Shown here piece after piece: positions 20,416 to 33,784 of a stretch of DNA of 64,000 nucleotides. The notes below the pieces were generated by a model that saw only the letters and a program-made list of their open reading frames with translations, made no database searches and was not told the origin of the DNA. Numbering within the stretch: position 1 is the stretch's first letter; each line of letters starts with the position of its first letter. The stretch spans positions 1,674,001 to 1,738,000 of the forward strand of contig NZ_CP139438.1 of the NCBI RefSeq assembly GCF_034258515.1, written 5' to 3'. The translations under genes were made by a program, and so were the position numbers. Source of the DNA: Pseudarthrobacter oxydans. Its GTDB lineage: Bacteria; Actinomycetota; Actinomycetes; Actinomycetales; Micrococcaceae.

Positions 20416-22644
20416 ATGCTCGACGCCGATTTGGCCCACGAACGGGACTATGTTGCCGGCCTGTATGCGCGGCTGGAAGAGCTGCGCGAGGAAAAGCGCC
20501 GCCAACTGGCCCAGGTCCGCCGGGCCGGGGCCGTGGGCACCATGCAGAACGTTTCGGAACGTGACGCGTTCGCTGCACTGTATGAGGACCGCCTGGCGCA
20601 GCTGGATGCTGTAGACGACCGCCTGGTCTTCGGCCGCCTGGACCTGGACTCAGGCGAAGCGCAGTACATTGGCCGCATTGGCCTCACCACCGAGGACCTG
20701 CAACGGCTCATGGTGGACTGGCGCGCGCCCGAGGCCGGCCATTTCTACCAGGCCACTGCGTTTGACCGGCAGGGCGTCCGCCGCCGCCGGCACCTCATCC
20801 TGCAGGGCCGTGAGGTCAAGGCCATCGAGGACGACGTCCTTGACGCGGACATGCTTGCGGACAACGAGTCGCTGCAGGGCGAAGGCGCCCTGCTCGCCGC
20901 GCTGAACTCCAAGCGGACCGGCCGGATGTCGGACATCGTCAGCACCATCCAATCCGAGCAGGACCGGATCATCCGTTCGTCGATTTCCGGCGCGCTCGTG
21001 GTGCAGGGCGGTCCCGGTACCGGCAAGACCGCTGTTGCCCTGCACCGCGCCGCCTACCTGCTCTACACCCACCGCGACCGCCTCAAGACCGCCGGCGTCC
21101 TGCTGGTGGGCCCGTCGTCGTCGTTCATGAAGTACATCGAACGGGTGCTGCCCTCCCTCGGTGAGACCGGCGTGGTCATGGCCAGCGTCGGCCGCCTCAT
21201 GCCCGGAATCCACGCTGTCCCCGAGCCGGACGCCGCGGTTGCCGCCATCAAGGGCCGGCTGGACATGGCCGGCGTGGTGGCCAATGCCGTGGCCAACCGG
21301 CAGCGAATGCCCGCCGAGGACCGCATCCTTGAAGTCGACGGCCGGAAACTCGTGCTGACCCAGCGCCAGGTGCGCCGGGCAAGGGAACGGGCACGCTCCA
21401 CCGGCAAGCCCCACAACGAGGCACGCGTGACGTTCGTCAAGATCCTGCTCCGGGAACTGACCGAACAGATGACGGAGCTCGTGGAAGCCGGAAACATCGG
21501 CAACAACGCCGACCGCTCCTACCTTGCCGAGGATGTGCGCAGCGCCCGTGACGTGCGGATCGCCCTCAACCTTTGCTGGATGCCCATGACGCCGGAAAAG
21601 CTGATCTCCGAGCTCTTCAGTAAGCCTGCCATCCTGGAAGCCTGCACGCCCAAGCTCGCCCCGGCGGAGCGCGCCCTGCTGCTGCGCCCCGCGGACGCGC
21701 CCTGGACGGAATCCGACGTACCCCTCCTGGATGAGGCTGCGGAGCTGCTCGGCGAGCTTGATCCGGCTGCGGGGCGTGGCCTGGCCCAGCAAGAACACGA
21801 CCGCGCCCGGGACCTTGCGAACGCGAAGCAGACGCTGGTCAACATGGAGGCGGCGGGCGTGGACCCGCTGATGTCGGCCGAGGAACTGGCCGAGCAGAAC
21901 CAGGAGCAGGAAACAAGGCAGACCGCTGCCGAGCGCGCCACCAGCGACCGCACCTGGGCCTTCGGCCACATCGTGGTGGACGAGGCGCAGGAGCTATCGC
22001 CCATGCAGTGGCGCCTGCTGGTCCGCCGGTGCCCCCTGAAGTCCTTCACGATCGTCGGGGACATCGCGCAGACGAGTTCGGTGGCCGGCGCGAATTCGTG
22101 GCAGGGCGCGCTTGCTCCGATGTTCGGTGAGCGCTGGCAGTTGGAGGAGCTGACGGTCAACTACCGGACCCCCTCCCAGATCGCCGAAGCCGCGGTCCGG
22201 ATGGCCAACGCAGCCGGACTGGTGGTCTCGGCGCCCAAGGCTGTCCGCGAAGGACGCTGGTCGCCCGTCATCGACGAGGTGGATCCGGGCCAGGTGGTCA
22301 GCCGCCTGGTTGAGGTCCTGCCCGAGGAACTGGACGCGCTCGACGGCGGACTCCTCGCCGTCATCGCGGACGGCGCCTTTTTGTCGGAAGCCACTGCGGC
22401 CCTGCGCGCCGCCTACGGGCGCCGCGTGGGCACGGGTGCAGGCAGCTATGAGCAGGACATCGTGGTGATCAGCCCCCGGGAAGCCAAGGGGCTGGAGTTC
22501 GACGGCGTCGTGGTGCTGGAGCCGTCCATGATGCTGAACCATGAGCACGGCAAGGTGGGGGACCTGTACGTCGCGATGACCCGCGCCACCCAGCGGCTGC
22601 GGCTTATTGCTTCGGAACCTGTGCCGGCCGGGATCAAGCGCTGA
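20416..22644 (+). CDS. HelD-type UvrD-like ATPase (RNA polymerase recycling factor)
   Basis: A 742-residue superfamily 1 ATPase. The N-terminal part (1-90) is a charged alpha-helical arm (ERDYVAGLYARLEELREEKRRQ), followed by the HelD-typical stretch YIGRIGL...MVDWRAPEAGHFYQAT. Walker A is GGPGTGKTAVALHRAAYLLYT (from about 198), Walker B is VVDEAQELSP, and later helicase motifs include ISPREAKGLEFDGVVV and YVAMTRATQ. HelD proteins bind RNA polymerase, insert into its channels and free stalled or drug-bound enzyme; some actinobacterial HelR variants give rifamycin tolerance. AGGGGA precedes the ATG. No rifamycin-associated palindrome is visible upstream. It lies just ahead of tyrS and an rrn operon. 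Confidence 0.9.
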   Translation: MLDADLAHERDYVAGLYARLEELREEKRRQLAQVRRAGAVGTMQNVSERDAFAALYEDRLAQLDAVDDRLVFGRLDLDSGEAQYIGRIGLTTEDLQRLMVDWRAPEAGHFYQATAFDRQGVRRRRHLILQGREVKAIEDDVLDADMLADNESLQGEGALLAALNSKRTGRMSDIVSTIQSEQDRIIRSSISGALVVQGGPGTGKTAVALHRAAYLLYTHRDRLKTAGVLLVGPSSSFMKYIERVLPSLGETGVVMASVGRLMPGIHAVPEPDAAVAAIKGRLDMAGVVANAVANRQRMPAEDRILEVDGRKLVLTQRQVRRARERARSTGKPHNEARVTFVKILLRELTEQMTELVEAGNIGNNADRSYLAEDVRSARDVRIALNLCWMPMTPEKLISELFSKPAILEACTPKLAPAERALLLRPADAPWTESDVPLLDEAAELLGELDPAAGRGLAQQEHDRARDLANAKQTLVNMEAAGVDPLMSAEELAEQNQEQETRQTAAERATSDRTWAFGHIVVDEAQELSPMQWRLLVRRCPLKSFTIVGDIAQTSSVAGANSWQGALAPMFGERWQLEELTVNYRTPSQIAEAAVRMANAAGLVVSAPKAVREGRWSPVIDEVDPGQVVSRLVEVLPEELDALDGGLLAVIADGAFLSEATAALRAAYGRRVGTGAGSYEQDIVVISPREAKGLEFDGVVVLEPSMMLNHEHGKVGDLYVAMTRATQRLRLIASEPVPAGIKR

Positions 22645-22678
22645 TCCTGCCTGCCGCAATACTGCTAACTTAGAAGGC

Positions 22679-23992
22679 GTGCCAGAACTCAACAGCCTCG
22701 AATCGCAGCAGAACGACGCCACTTTTGCCAATGTCTGGCAGGAGCTGAAATGGCGTGGCCTGGTCCACGTCTCCACCGACGAAGCAGAACTCGAAAAACT
22801 GCTCGCCGGCGCCCCGGTGACGTACTATTGCGGCTTCGATCCCACCGCGCCGAGCCTGCACCTGGGCAACCTCGTCCAGCTCCTGCTCATGCGCCGGCTG
22901 CAGTTGGCCGGCCACAAGCCCCTCGGGCTCGTGGGCGGTTCCACCGGCATGATCGGCGATCCCCGTCCCACGGCCGAACGCACCCTGAACACCAAGGACA
23001 CCGTCGCCGAGTGGGTGGGCTACCTCCAGGCGCAGGTCCGCCGGTTCCTCAGCTTCGAGGGTGACAACGCAGCCCGGATGGTCAACAACCTGGACTGGAC
23101 CGCGCCGCTGAGCGCCATTGACTTCCTGCGTGACGTGGGAAAGCACTTCCGCGTGGGCACCATGCTGCGCAAGGACGCCGTGGCCTCCCGGCTGCACTCG
23201 GATGAGGGCATCAGCTACACGGAGTTCAGCTACCAGATCCTGCAGGGGATGGACTACCTCCAGCTGTACCGGGATTATGGCTGCGTGCTGCAGACCGGCG
23301 GCTCGGACCAGTGGGGCAACCTCACCAGCGGAACCGAGCTGATCCGCAAAGTGGAGGGCAAGAGCGTCCACGCCCTGGGAACTCCGTTGATCACCAACGC
23401 CGACGGCACCAAGTTCGGTAAGAGCGAGGGCAACGCCATCTGGCTGGACGCCGGCATGTGCAGCCCTTATGCCTTCTACCAGTTCTGGGTCAACACGGCG
23501 GATGCCGACGTCGTGAACCGGCTGAAGGTCTTTACCTTCCTTAGCCGGGCCGAGATTGAAGAAATCGCCGTGGCTGTTGCTGAGCGCCCGTTCGCCCGCG
23601 AGGGACAGCGGAAGCTTGCCTATGAAGTGACGTCCCTCGTGCATGGAGTGGAAGCCACCGAGAAGGTCATCGCGGCCTCCGCAGCGCTTTTCGGGAACGG
23701 CGACCTCACAGCCTTGGACAAGCCCACGCTGCAGGCGGCAACGTCAGAGCTTCCCTCTGCAACTGTCCAGGTGGATGCGATGGGAATCGTGGACCTGCTG
23801 GTTGCCTCCGGCCTCTCCGAAAGCAAGTCGGCCGCCAGGCGGACGGTTGGTGAAGGCGGAGCCTACGTCAACAACGAGAAGGTGTCCGACCCCGAAGCCG
23901 TGATTTCGGAGTCCGAACTTCTGCATGGGCAGTACCTGCTCCTGCGCCGCGGAAAGAAGAACCTCGCTACCGTGGAAGTCCTGGTTCCCTAG
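22679..23992 (+). CDS. tyrS: tyrosyl-tRNA synthetase
   Basis: Class I synthetase of 437 residues. The HIGH-like motif is PSLHLGN in YYCGFDPTAPSLHLGN, the KMSKS-like loop is KFGKSEGNA, and a C-terminal S4 RNA-binding domain (VASGLSESKSAARRTVGEGGAYVNN) contacts tRNA-Tyr. It starts at GTG 22679, 34 bp after the HelD gene, with AGAAGG only 2 nt upstream. A TAACTT hexamer ends 7 bp before the GTG, so a leaderless transcript is possible. No T-box structure is evident. Confidence 0.96.
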   Translation: MPELNSLESQQNDATFANVWQELKWRGLVHVSTDEAELEKLLAGAPVTYYCGFDPTAPSLHLGNLVQLLLMRRLQLAGHKPLGLVGGSTGMIGDPRPTAERTLNTKDTVAEWVGYLQAQVRRFLSFEGDNAARMVNNLDWTAPLSAIDFLRDVGKHFRVGTMLRKDAVASRLHSDEGISYTEFSYQILQGMDYLQLYRDYGCVLQTGGSDQWGNLTSGTELIRKVEGKSVHALGTPLITNADGTKFGKSEGNAIWLDAGMCSPYAFYQFWVNTADADVVNRLKVFTFLSRAEIEEIAVAVAERPFAREGQRKLAYEVTSLVHGVEATEKVIAASAALFGNGDLTALDKPTLQAATSELPSATVQVDAMGIVDLLVASGLSESKSAARRTVGEGGAYVNNEKVSDPEAVISESELLHGQYLLLRRGKKNLATVEVLVP

Positions 23993-24042
23993 GCTTATCA
24001 CCCGCCCCGCGAAGACCCCCTGCACGCTCCTCCGCAGCCGAT

Positions 24043-24071
24043 TTGCACGGCCGCGGGGGAGCGTGTAATGT
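24043..24071 (+). promoter_or_regulatory. rrn promoter P1
   Basis: TTGCAC (24043-24048) and TAATGT (24066-24071) are separated by 17 bp, a good vegetative-sigma arrangement about 440 bp before 16S. The -10 has a preceding TG. It lies within the arms of an 8-bp inverted repeat. Confidence 0.55.
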
Positions 24072-24229
24072 TTTCTGAGTCGCCGCCGCTGAAGCGGAAA
24101 AATAGCGACCAACCCCCACCAAAAAGTGAAGCAACTTCACGATGTGCAGAAGCACTGACGGAAGAAATTGCTCCGGTTTTTGATGGGCGGATTCGTTCCG
24201 CAGAGTGAATTCCGGGAAAACTACCGGAT

Positions 24230-24258
24230 TTGCAAAGTGAAAATGAATGAAATAAGAT
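24230..24258 (+). promoter_or_regulatory. rrn promoter P2
   Basis: TTGCAA (24230-24235) and TAAGAT (24253-24258) also have a 17-bp spacer and sit in AT-rich DNA about 250 bp before 16S. Tandem rrn promoters with the downstream one close to the leader are common. Confidence 0.55.
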
Positions 24259-24333
24259 TGAAACATCGCAGCGAAGAAATACGAAATAGAAATTCATTGA
24301 ATTGAATTGTTTTCGGGAATATTCGAATGTGTC

Positions 24334-24354
24334 TGTTGTTTGAGAACTCAATAG
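24334..24354 (+). promoter_or_regulatory. boxA antitermination element in the 16S leader
   Basis: The run TGTTGTTTGAGAACTCAATA is nearly identical to the actinobacterial rrn boxA region known from mycobacteria, where NusB/NusE assemble the antitermination complex. A second copy lies before 23S. Confidence 0.75.
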
Positions 24355-24507
24355 TGTGCCAAGTTTGTTGATACCAATTGTTTTAGTGATTGGTTGAATT
24401 GACCGGGTCATCCGCCCCTGTGGGTGGTCTGGTTTTTACAGCTGGTTTCAAATTTTGTGCAGCCTTTTTGTCCCGTTTTCCCGGGGCTGGGGGTTGTGTC
24501 TGTTTTA

Positions 24508-29652
<5,145 letters not shown>

Positions 29653-29724
29653 CCACACACCACACCCGTGAAACCGGTTCAAAAGCGGTTCCACACCAGG
29701 GTTGGTAAAAAGAAAAAACAAGAC

Positions 29725-29760
29725 TGCTTGCGTCCACTATGTGGTTCCCGAACAACAAAC
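29725..29760 (+). other. 3' arm of the pre-23S processing stem
   Basis: The reverse complement of this segment matches the spacer segment 26381-26415 around ACATAGTGGACG and TTGTTGTT, with a few mismatches. Pairing would close the 23S precursor loop for RNase III cleavage. The 23S-5S spacer (29653-29859) holds nothing else recognisable. Confidence 0.65.
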
Positions 29761-29859
29761 CATTTGTTGCAGGGAACACCAACTAAATAACAACACCACA
29801 ATGTTGTAACCACAACACTTCCCACCCCCGGGGATCACCCGGGCGGACGGGTAACAAGG

Positions 29860-29976
29860 TTACGGCGGTCATAGCGTGGGGGAAACGCCCGGTCCCATTC
29901 CGAACCCGGAAGCTAAGACCCACAGCGCCGATGGTACTGCACCCGGGAGGGTGTGGGAGAGTAGGTCACCGCCGGA
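29860..29976 (+). rRNA. rrf: 5S ribosomal RNA
   Basis: About 117 nt with the standard core TCCCATTCCGAACCCGGAAG and closing helix TACGGCGGT / ACCGCCG. It is the third gene of the operon, 207 bp after 23S. Confidence 0.95.
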
Positions 29977-29989
29977 CAACCATTAGGTC

Positions 29990-30017
29990 GAGGCCCCAAC
30001 CACCAGGTTGGGGCCTC
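29990..30017 (+). terminator. rrn operon terminator
   Basis: A perfect 12-bp stem (GAGGCCCCAACC / GGTTGGGGCCTC) with an ACCA loop sits 13 bp after 5S. The following T-run is weak (CATTT). Confidence 0.8.
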
Positions 30018-30061
30018 CCGCATTTAACGCGCCCTCCCGGGGGACCCTCTCTCACTTAACG

Positions 30062-31508
30062 GGCTCTTCACGGTTCGTGGTGAACGTTCTGCCGTGAGGG
30101 ATGTTCATGCCGCTGTTCTGGCGGCACTGCGCAACAGGATACGCGTTTTGTAGTTGCGTGCGTTGGTGAATCCCCGGCCAGTCCTTTTTATGTGTTTGAT
30201 CGCGGTGTTGTTGGCTTCCACTTTCGCGGTTGTCGCACCGGTGACAATGAGGACTTCGATCTCTTTCCACCACCTGCAGACCGTGCGCCAGAGCCGGTTC
30301 GTCTCCGGCTGCGCGGCTCGCTCGACCAGGACCTGCAACCGGTCTTTCGCGGCGGCTGCGTCGGCAAGAGAGCCGGTAGTCAGCAGGGCCCGGAGCTGTT
30401 CCTTGACAAGCCACGCTGCCTGCAATTTCCCGGTGGCATCGTCGGTTGCGAACACGGTGCTGAGCCTGTCCCGTGCCCGGTCCGAGAGTGTGTCCCCGGC
30501 GCGCAGGAGCAGTCGCCGGTTGGCCCAGACCGGGTCAACGGAGCGCCCCCGCCGACCATGGGTCTGCTGGGTGAGTCGTTGACGGACTTCGGTGAGCATG
30601 TCGTTGCCGAGCTTGACCAGGTGGAACGCGTCGACCGAGACAGCGGTGCGTGGCAGCCACATCCGCAGGGCCTTGCGGAACGCCGCCGAGGGGTCGATGG
30701 CAACGACCTGCACGCCCAGGCGCCACTGAAGCGGACGGGCGAACAGCCAGTCCCCGACGCCCTCACTGTCGCGGCCATCCACGATGCCAAGGACTTGTCC
30801 GGTGTCGAGATCGACAATGGTGGTCATCCAGGGTTCGTAGCGTTTCCAGGCCTTGGTGGCGGGGTCGCGGAAGAACCGCACGGACCGGTAGCGGTGTTCA
30901 TCGATGCCGAGCATCCGCGGGGCCAGGGCATCTACATCAGGCAGCGTCAGCGCCGCCGAATCCAGAGCCCGCTGGACCAGCCACCACGAGACACCGAACG
31001 AAGCGGCGGCCTCCGCGGCGGCCCTGCCGGAGCCGATGACGGCAGCCACCAGGGCCTCACGGAGCCGGCGGGTGGACCGTGCCCGGCGCGGGACCTGGGT
31101 GGTCTCTTCAGTGAATGTCCGGCGGGGGCACAGGTACTCATCGCAGAAGAATCTCCGCTTGGCCCAGACTACTTCGACCGGCCCGGCGACAGGAATGTCC
31201 CGCAACCGTTGTGGCCGACGGGAATGAGCCCGGGTGCTGATCACGCCACACGACGGGCAACCGGCCTCTGTGGTGGCCACGACCCGGATCCGCCGCTGGC
31301 CGAAGGAGAGGACCTCGGTGCCGGTGACTCGGTAGTCGGGCAGGTTGAAAATGGCGGTGGCAGCATCGGGGCGCGGCGAAGTAGGCTCGATCAAGGCTCG
31401 TAGCTCCTGACTCTTGATGAATGCGTAGAGAACATCCATCACAGCAGGGCTACGAGCCCTTCAGCTTTCAAGACACGGAACCCGTTTCACCACCAACCGC
31501 GAAGAGCC
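30062..31508 (-). mobile_element. ISL3-family insertion sequence (1447 bp) with 8-bp target duplication
   Basis: Terminal inverted repeats begin GGCTCTTCaCGGTTcGTGGT at 30062 and, read inward from 31508, GGCTCTTCgCGGTTgGTGGT; about 22 of 24 bases match. ACTTAACG flanks both sides (30054-30061 and 31509-31516), a perfect 8-bp target-site duplication, the size known for ISL3. A single full-length transposase gene fills the element, so it looks intact and recent. The target is a copy of the 32-bp tandem repeat. Confidence 0.92.
30105..31439 (-). CDS. ISL3-family transposase
   Basis: A 444-residue DDE transposase from ATG 31439 (a GTG directly before it is an alternative). An N-terminal zinc-ribbon-like region (AGCPSCGVISTRAHSR, then CDEYLCPRRTF) precedes a helix-turn-helix (AAASFGVSWWLVQRAL). 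The catalytic core shows MLGIDEH for the first Asp, VSVDAFHLVKL for the second and KVEANNTAIKHIKRTGRGF for the Glu, all standard for ISL3. No frameshift is visible, so the enzyme is probably active. Confidence 0.93.
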   Translation of the reverse strand: MDVLYAFIKSQELRALIEPTSPRPDAATAIFNLPDYRVTGTEVLSFGQRRIRVVATTEAGCPSCGVISTRAHSRRPQRLRDIPVAGPVEVVWAKRRFFCDEYLCPRRTFTEETTQVPRRARSTRRLREALVAAVIGSGRAAAEAAASFGVSWWLVQRALDSAALTLPDVDALAPRMLGIDEHRYRSVRFFRDPATKAWKRYEPWMTTIVDLDTGQVLGIVDGRDSEGVGDWLFARPLQWRLGVQVVAIDPSAAFRKALRMWLPRTAVSVDAFHLVKLGNDMLTEVRQRLTQQTHGRRGRSVDPVWANRRLLLRAGDTLSDRARDRLSTVFATDDATGKLQAAWLVKEQLRALLTTGSLADAAAAKDRLQVLVERAAQPETNRLWRTVCRWWKEIEVLIVTGATTAKVEANNTAIKHIKRTGRGFTNARNYKTRILLRSAARTAA

Positions 31509-31636
31509 ACTTAACGCGCCCTCCCGGGGGACCCTCTCTCACTTAACGCGCCCTCCCGGGGGACCCTCTCTCACTTAACGCGCCCTCCCGGGGGACCCTC
31601 TCTCACTTAACGCGCCCTCCCGGGGGACCCTCCCGC

Positions 31637-31933
31637 ACTGCCCGGCCGGCCCGCCGTCGACCACCAGCGCCAAACTGCAAGAGCACCCCAGGAAACCCCA
31701 CATCAACCGAGAGAGCATCGCCGAAAAACCCGCATCAACTGAGAGAGCGTGTGAATCTTGCCACGATGCCGGCGCCTGGGCTTTTACCGTACTGCCCGGT
31801 TGGGCGACTCCACTAGAATTGATGAAGATGTACGGACTTCGAAGCGCTTGATTTCGGGTTGCGTAGGAAACGAAACACGGATACGAGCGGCTGCAGTTGC
31901 GCCAGTGGTCGGCTCACAACAGGAGGAATCCAC
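31637..31933 (+). other. repeat relics and leader of the downstream gene
   Basis: The stretch contains degenerate GAGAGAGC arms of the palindromic repeat to about 31750, then a TAGAAT hexamer (31814-31819) that may be the -10 of the following gene. No convincing -35 is seen. The coding start is preceded by a strong AGGAGGA at 31921. Confidence 0.6.
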
Positions 31934-33781
31934 ATGGCTGAGCACAACGGCGGCAACCGCGGCGGAAATGACCGCGGCGCCTTCCGCGGCAACAACAACT
32001 CAGGCGGCGATCCGCGTGGATTCCGTTCCCGCAGCAGCCGCGACAACAGCGATTCCGGCCCTGCCTCAGGCGGCGGTGAGCGTAAGCCGTTTGGGGACCG
32101 TGACAAGAAGCCTTTTGGTGACCGTCCGCGCCGTGACGGGGAAGGTGAGCGTAAGCCTTTCGGTGCTGGAGAGCGTAAGCCCTTCGGTTCAGGGGAGCGT
32201 AAGCCGTTTGGAGATCGTGACCGGAAGCCGTTCGGGGACCGTGACAAGAAGCCTTTTGGTGACCGTCCGCGCCGTGACGGCGAGGGTGAGCGTAAGCCTT
32301 TCGGTGCTGGAGAGCGTAAGCCGTTCGGAGACCGTGACCGCAAGCCTTACGGGGACCGTGAGAACCGGTCCTTTGGTGACCGTCCGCGCCGTGACGGCGA
32401 GGGTGAGCGTAAGCCGTTTGGGGACCGTGACCGGAAGCCGTTCGGCGATCGTGACCGGAAGCCGTTCGGGGACCGTGACAAGAAGCCTTTTGGTGACCGT
32501 CCCCGCCGTGACGGCGAGGGCGACCGTCGCAGCTTCGGCGGGGGAGAGAACCGGAAGCCTTTCGGTGAACGGACCGAACGGCCCGATCGGGGCGACCGCG
32601 CCGGCCGCGGCGACCGCCAGGACCGAGCACCCCGAAGTTTCGATCGGGGCTCCAGCCGGGAAGGTGCCGGACCCCGCAACTTTGGGCGGGACCGCCAGGA
32701 AGACCGTCCCGTCCGCGTGCCCAACGCCCGGGACCTCCGGAGCGCCAACCGCCCGGACCGGGAACGTTCTCCCGAAATCGACGAGGACGTCACTGGCAAG
32801 GAACTGGACCGCGCAACCCAGCACCAGATCAAGACCCTGGAAGCAAAAAGTGCTGAGTGGGTGGCCCGCCACCTGGTCATGGCCGGCAGGCTGATCGATG
32901 AAGAGCCGGAACTCGCGTTCCAGCACGCCCTGGCTGCCAGCCGGCGTGGGGGCCGGCTCGCCGCCGTCCGCGAAGCCGTCGGACTGACGGCGTACGCAGC
33001 CGGCCACTACGGCGAGGCCCTGCGCGAATTCCGCACCTACCGCCGCATCAGCGGCTCCAACGTCCACCTTCCGGTCATGGCCGACTGTGAACGAGGGTTG
33101 GGGCGCCCGGACCGTGCGCTGGACGTGGCCCGGTCCGAGGAAGCCCAGGACCTGGACGCTCCCGGCAAAGTCGAACTCGCTATCGTTGCCGCAGGTGCCC
33201 GGACCGACCTCGGACAGCTGGACGCTGCCGTAGCCGAACTGGAAATCCCGCAACTGGACATCAACCGGGCCTTCTCCTACAGCCCCCGGCTTTTCCGTGC
33301 CTACGCCGACGCCCTCGCCGGCGTAGGCCGCGAAGCTGAAGCCGAGAAATGGCGGAAGCAGGCCGTTGTGGCCGAGAACGCACTGGGCCAGGGCGTGGAC
33401 GAGGAACCGGACATCATCGACCTCGGCTGGGATGAAGAAGAAGAGGCCAGGGAAGAAGCCGAACGCCGCCGCCTGCTGGAGCGCGCGTCCCAGGCATCGG
33501 AAACCGCCACAAGCGCCGTATCCTCTACCGATGCCGCCTCAGCCGCCGGTGCAGCTGGAGCCGACTTCGCTGCCGAGTCCGCTGAACAGCAGGACACCGC
33601 CATCGAGGACCAGGAGAGTGACTACTTCGCCTCCGACGACGCCGAGTCCGACGAAGACTCGGTGGAGCCGGACGAGCTGGAAACCTCCGGGGAGGCCGCA
33701 GATGGAGCCGAAGCCGGACGTGACGGCGAACCCGATCTGGAAGACCAGGCCGGGGACCAGCAGGACCGCCGGGAAGACTGA
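31934..33781 (+). CDS. TPR-like protein with long R/K-P-F-G repeat N-terminus and acidic tail
   Basis: A 615-residue cytoplasmic protein in three parts. Residues 1-280 are low-complexity and strongly basic, with about a dozen imperfect copies of GERKPFGDRD/KKPFGDRPRRDGE between 49 and 210. Residues 285-485 form a helical, TPR-like domain (LAFQHALAASRRGGRLAAVREAVGLTAYAAG, YGEALREFRTYRR). Residues 490-615 are highly acidic. The TPR part corresponds by position to the conserved TPR gene between tyrS and the HAD gene in mycobacteria. R/G/F-rich repeats often bind RNA or drive condensates, but function here is unknown. AGGAGGA precedes the ATG. The HAD gene follows after 3 bp. Confidence 0.85.
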   Translation: MAEHNGGNRGGNDRGAFRGNNNSGGDPRGFRSRSSRDNSDSGPASGGGERKPFGDRDKKPFGDRPRRDGEGERKPFGAGERKPFGSGERKPFGDRDRKPFGDRDKKPFGDRPRRDGEGERKPFGAGERKPFGDRDRKPYGDRENRSFGDRPRRDGEGERKPFGDRDRKPFGDRDRKPFGDRDKKPFGDRPRRDGEGDRRSFGGGENRKPFGERTERPDRGDRAGRGDRQDRAPRSFDRGSSREGAGPRNFGRDRQEDRPVRVPNARDLRSANRPDRERSPEIDEDVTGKELDRATQHQIKTLEAKSAEWVARHLVMAGRLIDEEPELAFQHALAASRRGGRLAAVREAVGLTAYAAGHYGEALREFRTYRRISGSNVHLPVMADCERGLGRPDRALDVARSEEAQDLDAPGKVELAIVAAGARTDLGQLDAAVAELEIPQLDINRAFSYSPRLFRAYADALAGVGREAEAEKWRKQAVVAENALGQGVDEEPDIIDLGWDEEEEAREEAERRRLLERASQASETATSAVSSTDAASAAGAAGADFAAESAEQQDTAIEDQESDYFASDDAESDEDSVEPDELETSGEAADGAEAGRDGEPDLEDQAGDQQDRRED

Positions 33782-33784
33782 CGC

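Larger units (their letters stand above)
23993..24507 (+). other. rrn leader and promoter region
   Basis: This 515-bp stretch without coding genes holds the tyrS-rrn junction, the two rrn promoters, boxA and the 16S leader. It becomes distinctly AT-rich from about 24160, unlike the surrounding coding DNA. A perfect 8-bp inverted repeat (CACGCTCC at 24023-24030, GGAGCGTG at 24058-24065) brackets the upstream promoter's -35 element. It could act as a tyrS terminator or a regulator site. Confidence 0.8.
30022..31636. repeat. 32-bp tandem repeat array interrupted by an insertion sequence
   Basis: The unit reads ACTTAACGCGCCCTCCCGGG followed by GGACCCTCTCTC (32 bp). One copy (30022-30053, first bases AT) and 8 bp of the next precede the insertion sequence. 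After it come units at 31509-31540, 31541-31572 and 31573-31604, and a diverged one to 31636. Copies are contiguous with no spacers. The CTCTCTCACTTAACGCGCC part is the left arm of the palindrome after argH. Relics of that palindrome's right arm (ATCAACCGAGAGAGC near 31702 and GCATCAACTGAGAGAGCGT near 31732) follow the array. Confidence 0.9.

Noticed and set aside
22645..22678. T-box riboswitch before tyrS
   Set aside because: The gap is only 34 bp, far too short.
30022..31636. CRISPR array from the 32-bp repeats
   Set aside because: Units are contiguous with no spacers, and no cas genes are nearby.
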